DNA from: Pseudomonas sp. NC02
Lineage (GTDB): Bacteria > Pseudomonadota > Gammaproteobacteria > Pseudomonadales > Pseudomonadaceae
Reading direction: 5' to 3'
DNA length: 64,000 bases
NCBI RefSeq assembly: GCF_002874965.1
Contig: NZ_CP025624.1
Span: forward strand, 1,922,001 to 1,986,000
Both the position numbers and the translations under genes were made by a program. Shown piece by piece: positions 36,060-44,932 of this stretch. The notes below the pieces were generated by a model. It ran no database searches. It was not told where the DNA came from and saw only the letters and a program-made list of their open reading frames with translations. Every line of letters starts with the position of its first letter. The first letter of the stretch is position 1.

Positions 36060-36845
36060 TCAATCTTCCAGCAGCCGGTAATGAGTGGCCCGTACCACCG
36101 CTTGCACCCGGTTCTTGGCCCCCAGTTTGTGCATGGCCGACGCCAGGTGCAGGGTAACCACTGCCAGGGAGCGGCTCAATTGCGTGGCGATTTCGGCGGC
36201 GGTCAGGCCGTCGGCGGCCCATTTCAGGCATTCGCGCTCACGCTTGGTCAGGCGGATATGCGGGTAGGAGCGCAGTTCCTTGCTGAAAAGCGGGTAGGCC
36301 GCTTCCTGCAAGGCGTGGGTAATCAGGCTGAATTCCGACAGCGTCTGGCGGGCGTCCTGCAACACGGCGCTGGCCTTGCCGGTGCGCAGGCCGGTCAGCG
36401 AGGCGAAGCCGCCACGGGGCAAATGGATCGGCACGCTGACGCCGCAGGTCATCTGGCGGTCGTGCAGGTAGCTGGAAACCGGAGCGTGGCAGGGGTCGAT
36501 GATTTTTTGCAGCGCGGTATCGGCCTTGGCCTCGTAGGACCACACAAACGGTGAAACCGTCGACAGTGCGAGGTGTTGCACCGGATCGATCTGATAAAAG
36601 CCGGAACTGCACCACAGGTTGTACCAGTCGGGCGGGGTATTGCGCAGTTGCAGCACAGAAGGGGTGATCAGTGCACCATTATGGTCAATGGGCACGGGGG
36701 TGTAGTCGTAGACCAACGCATCAAAACCCAGGTCCTGGGCCAATACGAGGGTGTTGTCCATCTGTTCATCCAGGCTCCTGCCGGGGATGAGACGGTCATT
36801 AAACGCAGTTAGCCTGGCCAGCATCCGTTCTGCTCCCGATTTCAT
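36060..36845 (-). CDS. LuxR-type solo regulator of the PipR/PsoR/OryR family
   Basis: The protein has 261 residues. The N-terminal autoinducer-binding domain (about 20-180) has PPDWYNLWCSSGFYQIDPV and TVSPFVW. In TraR numbering W57 is kept (W74 here), Y61 is Trp (W78), D70, P71 and W85 are present (D87, P88, W102), and G113 fits CGVSVP. The C-terminal LuxR HTH reads LTKRERECLKWAADGLTAAE. No luxI is nearby. Tyr61-to-Trp is typical of solos that sense plant-derived compounds instead of acyl-homoserine lactones. I chose ATG 36845 over a GTG at 36878. Flanking pip genes and a peptide-type ABC importer fit the PipR arrangement. Confidence 0.88.
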   Translation of the reverse strand: MKSGAERMLARLTAFNDRLIPGRSLDEQMDNTLVLAQDLGFDALVYDYTPVPIDHNGALITPSVLQLRNTPPDWYNLWCSSGFYQIDPVQHLALSTVSPFVWSYEAKADTALQKIIDPCHAPVSSYLHDRQMTCGVSVPIHLPRGGFASLTGLRTGKASAVLQDARQTLSEFSLITHALQEAAYPLFSKELRSYPHIRLTKRERECLKWAADGLTAAEIATQLSRSLAVVTLHLASAMHKLGAKNRVQAVVRATHYRLLED

Positions 36846-36903
36846 TTGAATCTCGTCTTGCTGCAAGTAGAATGCCACGCCCCGGCGAAGGACTGCCAGA
36901 CCA

Positions 36904-36925
36904 AACCTATAAGAATTACCAGGTT
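36904..36925 (+). promoter_or_regulatory. lux-box-like dyad before PIP-2
   Basis: AACCT (36904-36908) and AGGTT (36921-36925) are perfect arms of a 22-bp dyad. The inner 20 bp have the ACCT...AGGT frame of classical lux boxes. It lies 81 bp before the PIP-2 start and 58 bp from the LuxR start. Confidence 0.6.
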
Positions 36926-37006
36926 ATGGACACGCGGCATCCTCGGTAGTGTTGGCCTCTAAACGGCCACTCTCCACAGGGCCGACACACAACAAGGAAT
37001 GTATGC

Positions 37007-37894
37007 ATGTGGCGTGAAATTGCCCCCGACCAGCGGTACAACGTGCAGGTCGATGGCCACAACCTCGTGGCCTATAGCTTTGGCGAAGGCGATGAGGTGT
37101 TGCTGTGCCTCAATGGCGGCCCCGGGCTGCCTTGCGACTACTTGCGCGACGCCCATGGCTGGCTCAAGGACAACGGCCTGCGAGTGGTTGCATTCGACCA
37201 GCTTGGCACGGGCGCTTCAGCCAGACCGACCGATGTTTCGCTGTGGGAAATCAGCCGTTATGTCGAAGAAGTCGAAACCGTGCGCCAGGCCCTTGGCCTT
37301 GGCCGCGTGCACTTGCTGGGGCATTCCTGGGGCGGATGGTTGGGCATCGAGTACGCCATTCACTACCCCGATGCGCTGAAAAGCCTGATCCTGGAAAACA
37401 CCGTCGGCGACATTCCGCACCTGTCCCTCGAGCTGGAACGCCTGCGCGGCGCCCTGGGCAGCGAAACCGTGGCGATGATGCAACGCCATGAAGCCATGGG
37501 CACCCTCGATCACCCGCAGTACCAGGCCGCCATCACCTTGCTCAACTACCGCCACGTCTGCCGCCTGGACGAATGGCCGGCGCCGGTCCAGCGTTCCCTC
37601 GGCGACTGGAACATGGGCCCCTACGAAACCATGCAGGGTCCCAACGAATTTCTCTACATCGGCAACCTCAAGGACTGGAACCGCATCCCCGAGATGGCCG
37701 AGCTCAAGATGCCGATACTGATCACCACCGGCCAGCACGACGAACTGACCCCGGCCTGCGCCATGCGCATGAAAAGCGCGGCCCGGCACGCCGAGCTGCA
37801 CGTGTTCCCCAACAGCAGCCATATGCCTTTTTACGAAGAGCCCCAGGCATACTTCCCGGTGCTGCTGGACTTCCTCGCTCGTCATCGAGGCTGA
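37007..37894 (+). CDS. Proline iminopeptidase-family alpha/beta hydrolase (PIP-2)
   Basis: The protein has 295 residues. It has LLCLNGGPGLPCDYLRDA (NGGPG oxyanion motif), the nucleophile elbow GHSWGG, a cap with RHVCRLDEWPAPV, and catalytic Asp/His in GQHDELTP and SSHMPFYEE. It is clearly a paralogue of PIP-1: both carry GP-x-EF, a conserved LKDWN and SSHMP. AAGGA precedes ATG 37007. It begins a rightward operon with the ABC transporter genes (3-bp gap), so it may process the imported substrate. Confidence 0.88.
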   Translation: MWREIAPDQRYNVQVDGHNLVAYSFGEGDEVLLCLNGGPGLPCDYLRDAHGWLKDNGLRVVAFDQLGTGASARPTDVSLWEISRYVEEVETVRQALGLGRVHLLGHSWGGWLGIEYAIHYPDALKSLILENTVGDIPHLSLELERLRGALGSETVAMMQRHEAMGTLDHPQYQAAITLLNYRHVCRLDEWPAPVQRSLGDWNMGPYETMQGPNEFLYIGNLKDWNRIPEMAELKMPILITTGQHDELTPACAMRMKSAARHAELHVFPNSSHMPFYEEPQAYFPVLLDFLARHRG

Positions 37895-37897
37895 CGG

Positions 37898-38845
37898 ATG
37901 AACCTGGCGCGTTACCGTTTTGTGCTGTCCCGGCCGCTGCAATTGCTGCCGGTGCTGTTTGGCATCAGCCTGATCACCTTTGTGCTGGTGCGCTCGATTC
38001 CCGGCGACCCGGCGCGGGCCCTGCTGGGTTCGCGCAGCACCCCGGACGCCTTGCTGAAGATCCGCGCCCAGTACGGCCTCGACCAGCCGCTGTGGCTGCA
38101 ATATTTCTACTTCCTGAAAAACCTGCTCAAGGGCGACCTCGGCCAGTCACTGCTGTACAAGGTCGACGCGCTGAAACTGATCGTCACCCGCATCGAGCCG
38201 ACCCTGTTCCTGGTGCTCGGCAGTGTGCTGCTGGCGCTGTTGATCGCCGTGCCGCTGGCCACCGTGGCCGCGCGTAATAAAGGTGGCTGGGCGGATAACC
38301 TGATCCGGCTGTTCACTACGGTGGGCCTGGGCATGCCGGCGTTCTGGCTGGGCTTGATGCTGATCCTGTTGCTCAGCGTGCAATGGGGCCTGTTCCCGGT
38401 CTCCGGGTATGGGCGCACCTGGCTGGACAAGGCGCACCACATGGTTCTGCCGTGCCTGACCATCGCCCTGGCGCTGTCGGCGGTGCTGGTGCGCAACCTG
38501 CGGGCGAGCATGTTGATGGAATTGCAGGCTGACCACGTTACCGCCGCCCGGGCGCGCGGGTTGTCGGAGGCGGCGGTGTTTCGTCGTCATGTGCTGCCCA
38601 ATTCCCTGGTGCCGGCGGTGAACCTGCTGGCGGTGAACATTGGCTGGCTGATCAGTGGCACGGTGGTGATCGAAAGCCTGTTTGCGATTCCCGGCATCGG
38701 CCAATTGCTGGTGCGCGGCATCTTCACCCGCGACTACATGGTGGTGCAGGGCGTGGCGATGGTGCTGGCCTGTGCCACCGTGCTGGTCAACTTTGTTGCC
38801 GATGTGGTGACGGTCACGCTGGACCCGCGAGTGAAGATGCAATGA
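37898..38845 (+). CDS. Dipeptide/oligopeptide-type ABC transporter permease (DppB-like)
   Basis: The protein has 315 residues with six membrane helices. It starts RPLQLLPVLFGISLITFVLV, the DppB/OppB entry helix, then RSIPGDPARALLG. The permease signature region is ARARGLSEAAVFRRHVLPN, the EAA-like loop that contacts the ATPase. It follows PIP-2 by 3 bp and overlaps the next gene by 4 bp (ATGA). Confidence 0.92.
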   Translation: MNLARYRFVLSRPLQLLPVLFGISLITFVLVRSIPGDPARALLGSRSTPDALLKIRAQYGLDQPLWLQYFYFLKNLLKGDLGQSLLYKVDALKLIVTRIEPTLFLVLGSVLLALLIAVPLATVAARNKGGWADNLIRLFTTVGLGMPAFWLGLMLILLLSVQWGLFPVSGYGRTWLDKAHHMVLPCLTIALALSAVLVRNLRASMLMELQADHVTAARARGLSEAAVFRRHVLPNSLVPAVNLLAVNIGWLISGTVVIESLFAIPGIGQLLVRGIFTRDYMVVQGVAMVLACATVLVNFVADVVTVTLDPRVKMQ

Positions 38846-39699
38846 GCAGCCGCCCATTGATCGCCCCATGGCGCCTGCGCCTGCGCTTTGGTTTTCGCAA
38901 TGGCCGGCTGACGGCGGCATGGGGCCTGTTGATTCTGCTGACATGGCTGGCGCTGGCCGTGTTCGCCCCCTGGATCGCACCCTTTGACCCGATTGCGCAA
39001 AACACCGACATCAGTTTGCTGGGTCCGAGCCAGGCCCATCCATTTGGCACGGACAACTACGGGCGAGACATCCTTTCGAGGGTGGTCTGGGGCGCACGCA
39101 TCGACCTGCAACTGGCGGTGGTCGGGGTGATCTTTCCGTTCCTGATCGGCACCTTCGTCGGTGCGGTGTCTGGCTACATCGGCGGGCGTTTCGACAGCTT
39201 CTGCATGCGGGTGATCGACGTGATCCTCGCGTTCCCTTTCCTGGTGCTGATGCTGGCGATCATGGCCATTCTCGGCCCGGGTTTGAAAAGCTTTTACATC
39301 GCCATGGCGCTGGTGGGCTGGGTGTCCTACGCGCGGCTGATCCGCTCGCAGATCCTGGTGCTCAAGGAAAGCGACTTCGCCCTGGCCGCCAAAAGCCTGG
39401 GCTTTGGCCATGGGCGCATTCTGTTCCGGCATTTGTTGCCCAACGCGATGTTCGGTTCGATTGTGTTCTCGATGTCTGACGCAGTGCTGGTGCTGCTCAA
39501 CGGCGCAGCGGTCAGCTACCTCGGCCTGGGCGTACAACCGCCGACCGCCGAGTGGGGCACCATGGTTGCCGAAGGCCAGGCGTTCATCACCACCGCCTGG
39601 TGGATTTGCACCTTCCCGGGCCTGGCCATCGTGACCCTGGCCATGGGCTTCAGCCTGCTGGCCGATGGTGTGGCGCAAGTGCTGGGGGATCGCTCATGA
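38842..39699 (+). CDS. Dipeptide/oligopeptide-type ABC transporter permease (DppC-like)
   Basis: The protein has 285 residues. The N-terminal tail and first helix lead to FAPWIAPFDPIAQN and HPFGTDNYGRDILSRVVWG, hallmarks of DppC/OppC. The EAA loop region is AAKSLGFGHGRILFRHLLPN. It forms the channel with the DppB-like protein. It overlaps both neighbours by 4 bp. Confidence 0.92.
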   Translation: MSSRPLIAPWRLRLRFGFRNGRLTAAWGLLILLTWLALAVFAPWIAPFDPIAQNTDISLLGPSQAHPFGTDNYGRDILSRVVWGARIDLQLAVVGVIFPFLIGTFVGAVSGYIGGRFDSFCMRVIDVILAFPFLVLMLAIMAILGPGLKSFYIAMALVGWVSYARLIRSQILVLKESDFALAAKSLGFGHGRILFRHLLPNAMFGSIVFSMSDAVLVLLNGAAVSYLGLGVQPPTAEWGTMVAEGQAFITTAWWICTFPGLAIVTLAMGFSLLADGVAQVLGDRS

Positions 39700-40652
39700 G
39701 CCTGTTGCAGGTGCAGGACCTGAGCGTCATCGCCAATAACACCGGGCGCGACGTAACGTTGGTGGACCGGGTGTCGTTCGACCTGGCCGAAGGTGAGATC
39801 CTCGGCCTGGTGGGCGAAAGCGGTTCGGGCAAGACCATGGCCTGTCGCGGGCTGATGCGCTTGCTGCCGTCCCCGAGCCTGCGGGTGCAGGGCGGTTCGG
39901 TGCGCCTGGCGGGCCAGGACCTTCTGCAGCTGGATGACGCCGGCATGCGCGCGGTACGCGGTGGGCAACTTGGGATGATTTTCCAGAACCCCAGCAGCCA
40001 CCTCGACCCGTTGATGCGCATCGGCGAGCAGATCGCCGAAGGCATCCGACTGCACCAGGGCGCGTCGAAAAAGGAGGCGCGCTTGCAGGCTATCGAAGTG
40101 CTGCGCCAGGTCGGCATTCCCGATCCCCAGGCGCGGATCGACAATTACCCCCACGAGTTTTCCGGCGGCATGCGCCAGCGGGCAATGATCGCGGTGGCCC
40201 TTGGCTGCAATCCCAAGGTGCTGATTGCCGACGAACCGACCACCGCCCTCGACGTGACCGTGCAAGCCCAGATTCTGCGGCTGTTGCTGGACCTGCGGGA
40301 CCAGCGTGGCCTGTCGATCATCATGATCACTCACGACCTGGGCGTGGTGGCGCAAACCTGCGACTCCATCGCCGTGATGTACGCCGGGCGCCTGTGCGAA
40401 CACGGCAGCAAATACGAGCTGCTGGCACACCCGCAACACCCTTACACCGCCGGCCTGATCGAGTGCCAGCCCGCCACCAGCAGCGGCCACGCCCTGTTGC
40501 GCACCATCGCCGGCCAACCGCCATTGCTCGACGCATTGCCCAAGGGCTGCCGGTTCAACCCGCGCTGCCCGCAAGTCGGCAGCTTGTGCACCGAGCTGCT
40601 GCCGGAAGGCGCGCGGGTGGCCTGTCACTATCCCCTGGGAGTTCGCCCATGA
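39696..40652 (+). CDS. Peptide-type ABC transporter ATPase (DppD-like)
   Basis: The protein has 318 residues. Walker A is GESGSGKT, the signature is FSGGMRQR, Walker B is [12 protein letters not shown] and the H-loop is THD. The C-terminal oligopeptide-transporter extension contains a Cys cluster ([14 protein letters not shown]) that may bind an iron-sulfur cluster, as in DppD/OppD. ATG 39696 overlaps the stop of the permease gene (ATGA). Confidence 0.92.
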   Translation: MSLLQVQDLSVIANNTGRDVTLVDRVSFDLAEGEILGLVGESGSGKTMACRGLMRLLPSPSLRVQGGSVRLAGQDLLQLDDAGMRAVRGGQLGMIFQNPSSHLDPLMRIGEQIAEGIRLHQGASKKEARLQAIEVLRQVGIPDPQARIDNYPHEFSGGMRQRAMIAVALGCNPKVLIADEPTTALDVTVQAQILRLLLDLRDQRGLSIIMITHDLGVVAQTCDSIAVMYAGRLCEHGSKYELLAHPQHPYTAGLIECQPATSSGHALLRTIAGQPPLLDALPKGCRFNPRCPQVGSLCTELLPEGARVACHYPLGVRP

Positions 40653-41620
40653 CGCTGTTGCAGGTGAATGACCTTGAGGTGCGTTTTGCCGCCGCCGGCA
40701 GCGGCCTGTTCGGCCTGAATAAACAGTGGGTGAGGGCGGTCAACGGGGTGTCGTTGACCCTGGCCGCCGGTGAAACACTGGGTTTGGTGGGCGAGTCCGG
40801 CAGCGGCAAAAGCACATTGGGGCGGGCGATCCTGCACCTCAACCCCATCAGCGCCGGGCAGGTGGTGTTCGACGGCATCGACATGGCCCACGCCGGGCCG
40901 GTCGATATCGCCCGTTTGCGGCACGAGACGGCGATGATCTTCCAGGATCCCTACGCGGCCCTGAACCCGCGGCTGACCATCGGCGAAACCATTGCCGAAG
41001 TCCTGCGGGTGCAGCGCAAGGTGGCGCCAGAAAACATCCCACGCCGGGTCGACGAATTACTCGACCTCGTAGGCCTGCGCCCCGAACTCGCCAGCCGCAA
41101 GCCCGGCTCTCTCAGCGGCGGCCAGTGCCAGCGCGTCGGCATCGCCCGGGCACTGGCAGTGGAGCCACGGCTGATCATCGCCGACGAATGCGTGGCCGCC
41201 CTGGATGTGTCGATCCAGGGCCAGATCATCAACCTGCTGCTGGAACTGCAACAGCGCATGAACCTGGCGATCCTGTTTATCGCCCACGACCTGGCCATCG
41301 TCCGCCGCCTGTGCGACCGGGTGGCGGTGATGTACCTGGGGAAAATCGTTGAGGAAGGTCCGGTGGAGGCGGTGTTCACCACGCCGCGCCATCCCTACAC
41401 AGCAGCGTTGATCCAGGCGATCCCGGAGATTGATCCTTACCGCCCGTTGCCCAGCGAACCGTTGCCGGGCGAGCCGCCGAGCCCGTTGAAACTGCCCAGT
41501 GGTTGCGCCTTTCACCCGCGTTGCCGACATGCACGAGCCGTGTGTGCCGAGGTATTGCCGCCGACTCACGTTGTGCAAACGCATCGGTACAGTTGCGTGC
41601 TTGAAGAACCTTTGCTTTGA
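40649..41620 (+). CDS. Peptide-type ABC transporter ATPase (DppF-like)
   Basis: The protein has 323 residues. Walker A is GESGSGKS, the signature is LSGGQCQR (Cys where Gln is usual), Walker B is LIIADECVAALD (Cys where Pro is usual), and the H-loop is AHD. The C-terminal extension has CAFHPRCRHARAVC. ATG 40649 overlaps the stop of the previous gene. It pairs with the DppD-like ATPase. The two Cys substitutions look tolerable but are unusual for the family. Confidence 0.9.
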   Translation: MTLLQVNDLEVRFAAAGSGLFGLNKQWVRAVNGVSLTLAAGETLGLVGESGSGKSTLGRAILHLNPISAGQVVFDGIDMAHAGPVDIARLRHETAMIFQDPYAALNPRLTIGETIAEVLRVQRKVAPENIPRRVDELLDLVGLRPELASRKPGSLSGGQCQRVGIARALAVEPRLIIADECVAALDVSIQGQIINLLLELQQRMNLAILFIAHDLAIVRRLCDRVAVMYLGKIVEEGPVEAVFTTPRHPYTAALIQAIPEIDPYRPLPSEPLPGEPPSPLKLPSGCAFHPRCRHARAVCAEVLPPTHVVQTHRYSCVLEEPLL

Positions 41621-41671
41621 ACCCTTCCTGCCGATCATGAACAACCGCCGTTATAGACAAGGAGTTATGAC

Positions 41672-43186
41672 ATGCAATCCCGTCACTTGAAGTTGCTCGC
41701 CGCCGCCACACTCACCGCCTGGTCGCTGACCGCCGGTATTGCCCACGCCGCAGGTGTGCTGACCATCGGCTGCCGCGAAGACAGCACCACGTTTGACCCG
41801 ATCAAAAGCGCGCAGAACCGCGATACCTGGGTGTTCGCCAACGTCTACGACACCCTGGTGCGCGTGGACAACCTGGGCACCAAGATGGAACCGGGGCTGG
41901 CAGAAAGCTGGGACATTTCCAAGGACGGCCTGACGTACACCTTCAAGCTGCGTGCCGCGAAGTTCTCGGATGGCTCGCCGATCACCGCCGACGACGCTGC
42001 CTTCAGCCTGTTGCGCATCCGCGACAACAAGGCCTCGCTGTGGAGCGACCCGTTCAGCCTGATCAACACCGCCAAGGCCAGCGACCCGCAAACCCTGGTA
42101 GTGACCTTGAAAACCCCGGCGGTGGCCTTCCTCTCGCAACTGGCTTCGCCGACGGTGTCGATCCTGTCGGAAAAAGCCATGACCAAGATGGGCGAAGACG
42201 CCTACTCGGAAAACCCGGTGACCTCCGGCGCGTTTACCGTGGACGAGTGGCGCAAGGGCGATCGGGTGATCCTGAAGAAGAACCCGAACTTCTGGCAGGC
42301 CAGCAACGTCAGCCTGGATGGTGTGGAATGGGTCTCCGTCACCGACGACAACACCCGCATGCGCATGGTGCAGAACAACGAGCTGGACACGGCGATCTTC
42401 GTCCCGTTTTCCCGGGTTGAAGAGCTGAAAAAAGACAAGAACGTGGTGGTGCACTCTGATCCGTCCACCCGTGAAGATCACCTGTTGATCAACCACGCCC
42501 ACGGCCTGCTGGCCAAGCCGGAAGTGCGCCAGGCGCTGGACATGGCCATCGATAAACAATCGCTGGTGAAAACCGCCACCTTCGGCCAGGGCACCGTGGC
42601 CTATTCCTACATCCCAAAAGGCTCGCTGTACCACTACGCCAACAACCTGCAACGCCCGTATGACCCGACCGAAGCCAAGAAGCTGCTGGCGGCTGCCGGC
42701 GCTCAGGATTTGAAGCTCAACTACGTGGTCAACGCCGGCAACGAAGCCGACGAGCAGATTGCGGTGATGATCAAGGATCAACTGGCCAAGGTCGGTGTGA
42801 CGGCCAACCTGCAAAAGGTCGACCCGACCCAAAGCTGGCAGATGCTGGTGGACGGTGATTACGATATTTCGGTGATGTACTGGACCAACGACATCCTCGA
42901 CCCGGACCAGAAGACCACCTTCGTGCTGGGCCACGACACCAACCAGAACTACATGACCCGCTACAAGAACGACAAGGTCAAGGACCTGGTGGCCGCGGCG
43001 CGGATCGAGGCGGACCCGGTCAAGCGTGAGCAGATGTACGTCGACCTGCAGAAAATGGCGAAACAGGATGTGAACTGGATCGACTTGTACTACAGCCCGT
43101 ACATCAACATCTCACGCAAGAACGTGAGCAACTTCCTGCAAAACCCGTTGGGGCGCTTCACGCTTGAGGAAGTGGTGAAGAACTAA
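41672..43186 (+). CDS. Periplasmic peptide-type substrate-binding protein (DppA/SBP family 5)
   Basis: The protein has 504 residues with a signal peptide (ending IAHA). Family features are TFDPIKSAQNRDTWVFANVYDTLVR, the loop VTSGAFTVDEWRKGDRVIL and NPNFW. It delivers the ligand to the DppBC permease encoded just upstream. In the PipR system a protein of this class is needed for the response to the plant signal or peptides. AAGGAG precedes ATG 41672; the gap to the ATPase gene is 51 bp. A REPIN follows. Confidence 0.92.
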   Translation: MQSRHLKLLAAATLTAWSLTAGIAHAAGVLTIGCREDSTTFDPIKSAQNRDTWVFANVYDTLVRVDNLGTKMEPGLAESWDISKDGLTYTFKLRAAKFSDGSPITADDAAFSLLRIRDNKASLWSDPFSLINTAKASDPQTLVVTLKTPAVAFLSQLASPTVSILSEKAMTKMGEDAYSENPVTSGAFTVDEWRKGDRVILKKNPNFWQASNVSLDGVEWVSVTDDNTRMRMVQNNELDTAIFVPFSRVEELKKDKNVVVHSDPSTREDHLLINHAHGLLAKPEVRQALDMAIDKQSLVKTATFGQGTVAYSYIPKGSLYHYANNLQRPYDPTEAKKLLAAAGAQDLKLNYVVNAGNEADEQIAVMIKDQLAKVGVTANLQKVDPTQSWQMLVDGDYDISVMYWTNDILDPDQKTTFVLGHDTNQNYMTRYKNDKVKDLVAAARIEADPVKREQMYVDLQKMAKQDVNWIDLYYSPYINISRKNVSNFLQNPLGRFTLEEVVKN

Positions 43187-43209
43187 GTTCTAGAGATCAC
43201 CGCAATACA

Positions 43210-43303
43210 AATGTGGGAGCGGGCTTGCTCGCGAAGGCGGTGGATCAGTCGATATCTCTGTTGACTGACACTCCGCCTTCGCGAGCAAGCCCGCTCCCAC
43301 ATT
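43210..43303. repeat. REPIN B (94-bp REP doublet)
   Basis: The left arm 43210-43242 and right arm 43271-43303 are inverted repeats with one mismatch (CTCCGCC for CACCGCC). The 28-bp centre is the reverse complement of that of REPIN A over the first and last eight bases. It lies between the convergent binding-protein and yciK genes. Confidence 0.93.
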
Positions 43304-43326
43304 AGGTTGTACTGTGTTCCAGATAG

Positions 43327-44067
43327 TTATTGCGCGTCAAACGCCTGCCCATTGATGCCGGTACTGTCCGGCCCCATCAGGTACAGGTACACCGGCATGA
43401 TTTCCTCCGGTGTCGGGTTATCGGTCGGGTTCTCCCCTGGATACGCCTGGGCCCGCATGCTGGTGCGGGTGGCGCCTGGGTTGATGCTGTTGGCGCGCAC
43501 CGGTGCGACGTTGTCCAGCTCGTCCGCCAGGGTTTGCATCAGCCCTTCGGTGGCAAACTTCGACACCCCGTAAGCCCCCCAATAAGCCCGGCCCTTGCGG
43601 CCCACGCTGCTTGAGGTGAACACCACCGACGCATCCTGGGACAGCTTGAGCAGCGGCAACAGCGTGCTGGTCAGCATGAACATCGCGTTGACGTTCACAT
43701 GCATCACCCGCATGAAGTTCTCGCCGGACAACTGCTCGATCGGTGTGCGCGGGCCGATGATCGAGGCGTTGTGCAGCAAACCGTCGAGGTGGCCGAACTC
43801 CTTTTCGATCATCGCTGCCAGCTCATCGTATTGATGGGGCAGGGCGGTCTCCAGGTTGAACGGGATCACCACCGGCTGCGGCTGGCCGGCGGCTTCGATT
43901 TCGTCGTAGACCTGGGCCAGGTTGGCTTCGGTCTTGCCCAGCAGCAGCACGGTGGCGCCGTGGGCCGCATAGGTTTTGGCCGCCGCTGCGCCAATCCCGC
44001 GACCGGCGCCGGTGACCAGGATGACCCGGCCCTTGAGCAGTTCTGGACGTGCGGAGTAATCAAACAT
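43327..44067 (-). CDS. yciK: Short-chain dehydrogenase YciK
   Basis: The protein has 246 residues. It has the NAD(P) motif TGAGRGIGAAAA, NASIIGPRTPIEQL, and the active site Ser (TSSSVGRKGRA) with YGVSK. The natural substrate is not established. ATG 44067 (MFDYSARPELL) has GAGG upstream; a start at 44082 is less likely. In P. aeruginosa the orthologue lies beside mupP and ubiG, as here. Confidence 0.87.
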   Translation of the reverse strand: MFDYSARPELLKGRVILVTGAGRGIGAAAAKTYAAHGATVLLLGKTEANLAQVYDEIEAAGQPQPVVIPFNLETALPHQYDELAAMIEKEFGHLDGLLHNASIIGPRTPIEQLSGENFMRVMHVNVNAMFMLTSTLLPLLKLSQDASVVFTSSSVGRKGRAYWGAYGVSKFATEGLMQTLADELDNVAPVRANSINPGATRTSMRAQAYPGENPTDNPTPEEIMPVYLYLMGPDSTGINGQAFDAQ

Positions 44068-44134
44068 AAACAACCTCGACAAAGTTCACAGAAAATCCAT
44101 GTGATTGATTGCGGCTAAGGCTGGCCAAGGCTTC

Positions 44135-44228
44135 TGTGGCGAGGGAGCTTGCTCCCGTTGGGTTGCGAAGCAGCCCCAGCTTTTCGCGACTGCTGCGCAG
44201 TCGAACGGGAGCAAGCTCCCTCTCCACA
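44135..44228. repeat. REPIN C (94-bp, different REP family)
   Basis: The arms TGTGGCGAGGGAGCTTGC (from 44135) and the inverse ending CTCCACA (44228) are nearly perfect inverted repeats around a centre with its own GCAG/CTGC pairing. The core GAGGGAGCTTGCTCCC differs from REPINs A and B. It sits between two genes on the same strand (mupP and yciK). Confidence 0.88.
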
Positions 44229-44256
44229 AAATTGCAGCAACCTCAGGCAGTCCCGA

Positions 44257-44928
44257 TCAGCAGCTGCACAGCGCGCTGTCCAGCACTTTGCGCAATTCCA
44301 GCGGGTGATCCACCACCACATCGGCACCCCAGTTGCGCGGGTTGTCGTCCGGGTGGATATAGCCGTAGGTGACCGCCGCGGTGCGAGTGCCGGCGTCGCG
44401 GCCCGACTCGATGTCCCGCAGGTCATCCCCCACGAACAGCACGCTGGCCGGGTCCAGGTCGAGCATCTTGCACGCCAGGATCAACGGTTCCGGGTCCGGC
44501 TTGCTGTTCTTTACGTGGTCCGGGCAGATCAGCAGCGCGGAGCGCTCGGCCAGGCCCAGCTGCTGCATGATCGGTTCGGCAAAGCGCAGTGGCTTGTTGG
44601 TGACCACGCCCCAGATCAGCCTGGATTTCTCGATATCCACCAGCAGCTCTTCCATGCCCTCGAACAGCTTGCTGTGGATCGCGCAGCCCTTGAGGTAACG
44701 CTCGAGGAATTCCTGGCGCAGCTCTTCAAAGCCCGGGGACTCGGGGTCCATGGAAAAGGTCACGGCGACCATCGCCCGGGCGCCGCCGGAGATTTCATCG
44801 CGGATGTGCTGGTCGTTGATCGGTGCCAGGCCGCGGTCAGCGCGCATGGCCTGGCAGATGGCGATAAAGTCTGGCGCGGTGTCCAGCAGGGTACCGTCCA
44901 TGTCGAAAAGAACCGCTCGCAACTTCAC
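44257..44928 (-). CDS. mupP: N-acetylmuramic acid 6-phosphate phosphatase MupP (HAD family)
   Basis: The protein has 223 residues. HAD motif I is [14 protein letters not shown], motif II is VVTNKP, motif III is [10 protein letters not shown] and motif IV is [13 protein letters not shown]. It was formerly annotated as phosphoglycolate phosphatase. In pseudomonads the gene next to ubiG encodes MupP of the cell-wall recycling route that bypasses de novo UDP-MurNAc synthesis. It lies 4 bp after ubiG. Confidence 0.9.
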   Translation of the reverse strand: MKLRAVLFDMDGTLLDTAPDFIAICQAMRADRGLAPINDQHIRDEISGGARAMVAVTFSMDPESPGFEELRQEFLERYLKGCAIHSKLFEGMEELLVDIEKSRLIWGVVTNKPLRFAEPIMQQLGLAERSALLICPDHVKNSKPDPEPLILACKMLDLDPASVLFVGDDLRDIESGRDAGTRTAAVTYGYIHPDDNPRNWGADVVVDHPLELRKVLDSALCSC

Positions 44929-44932
44929 AGGC

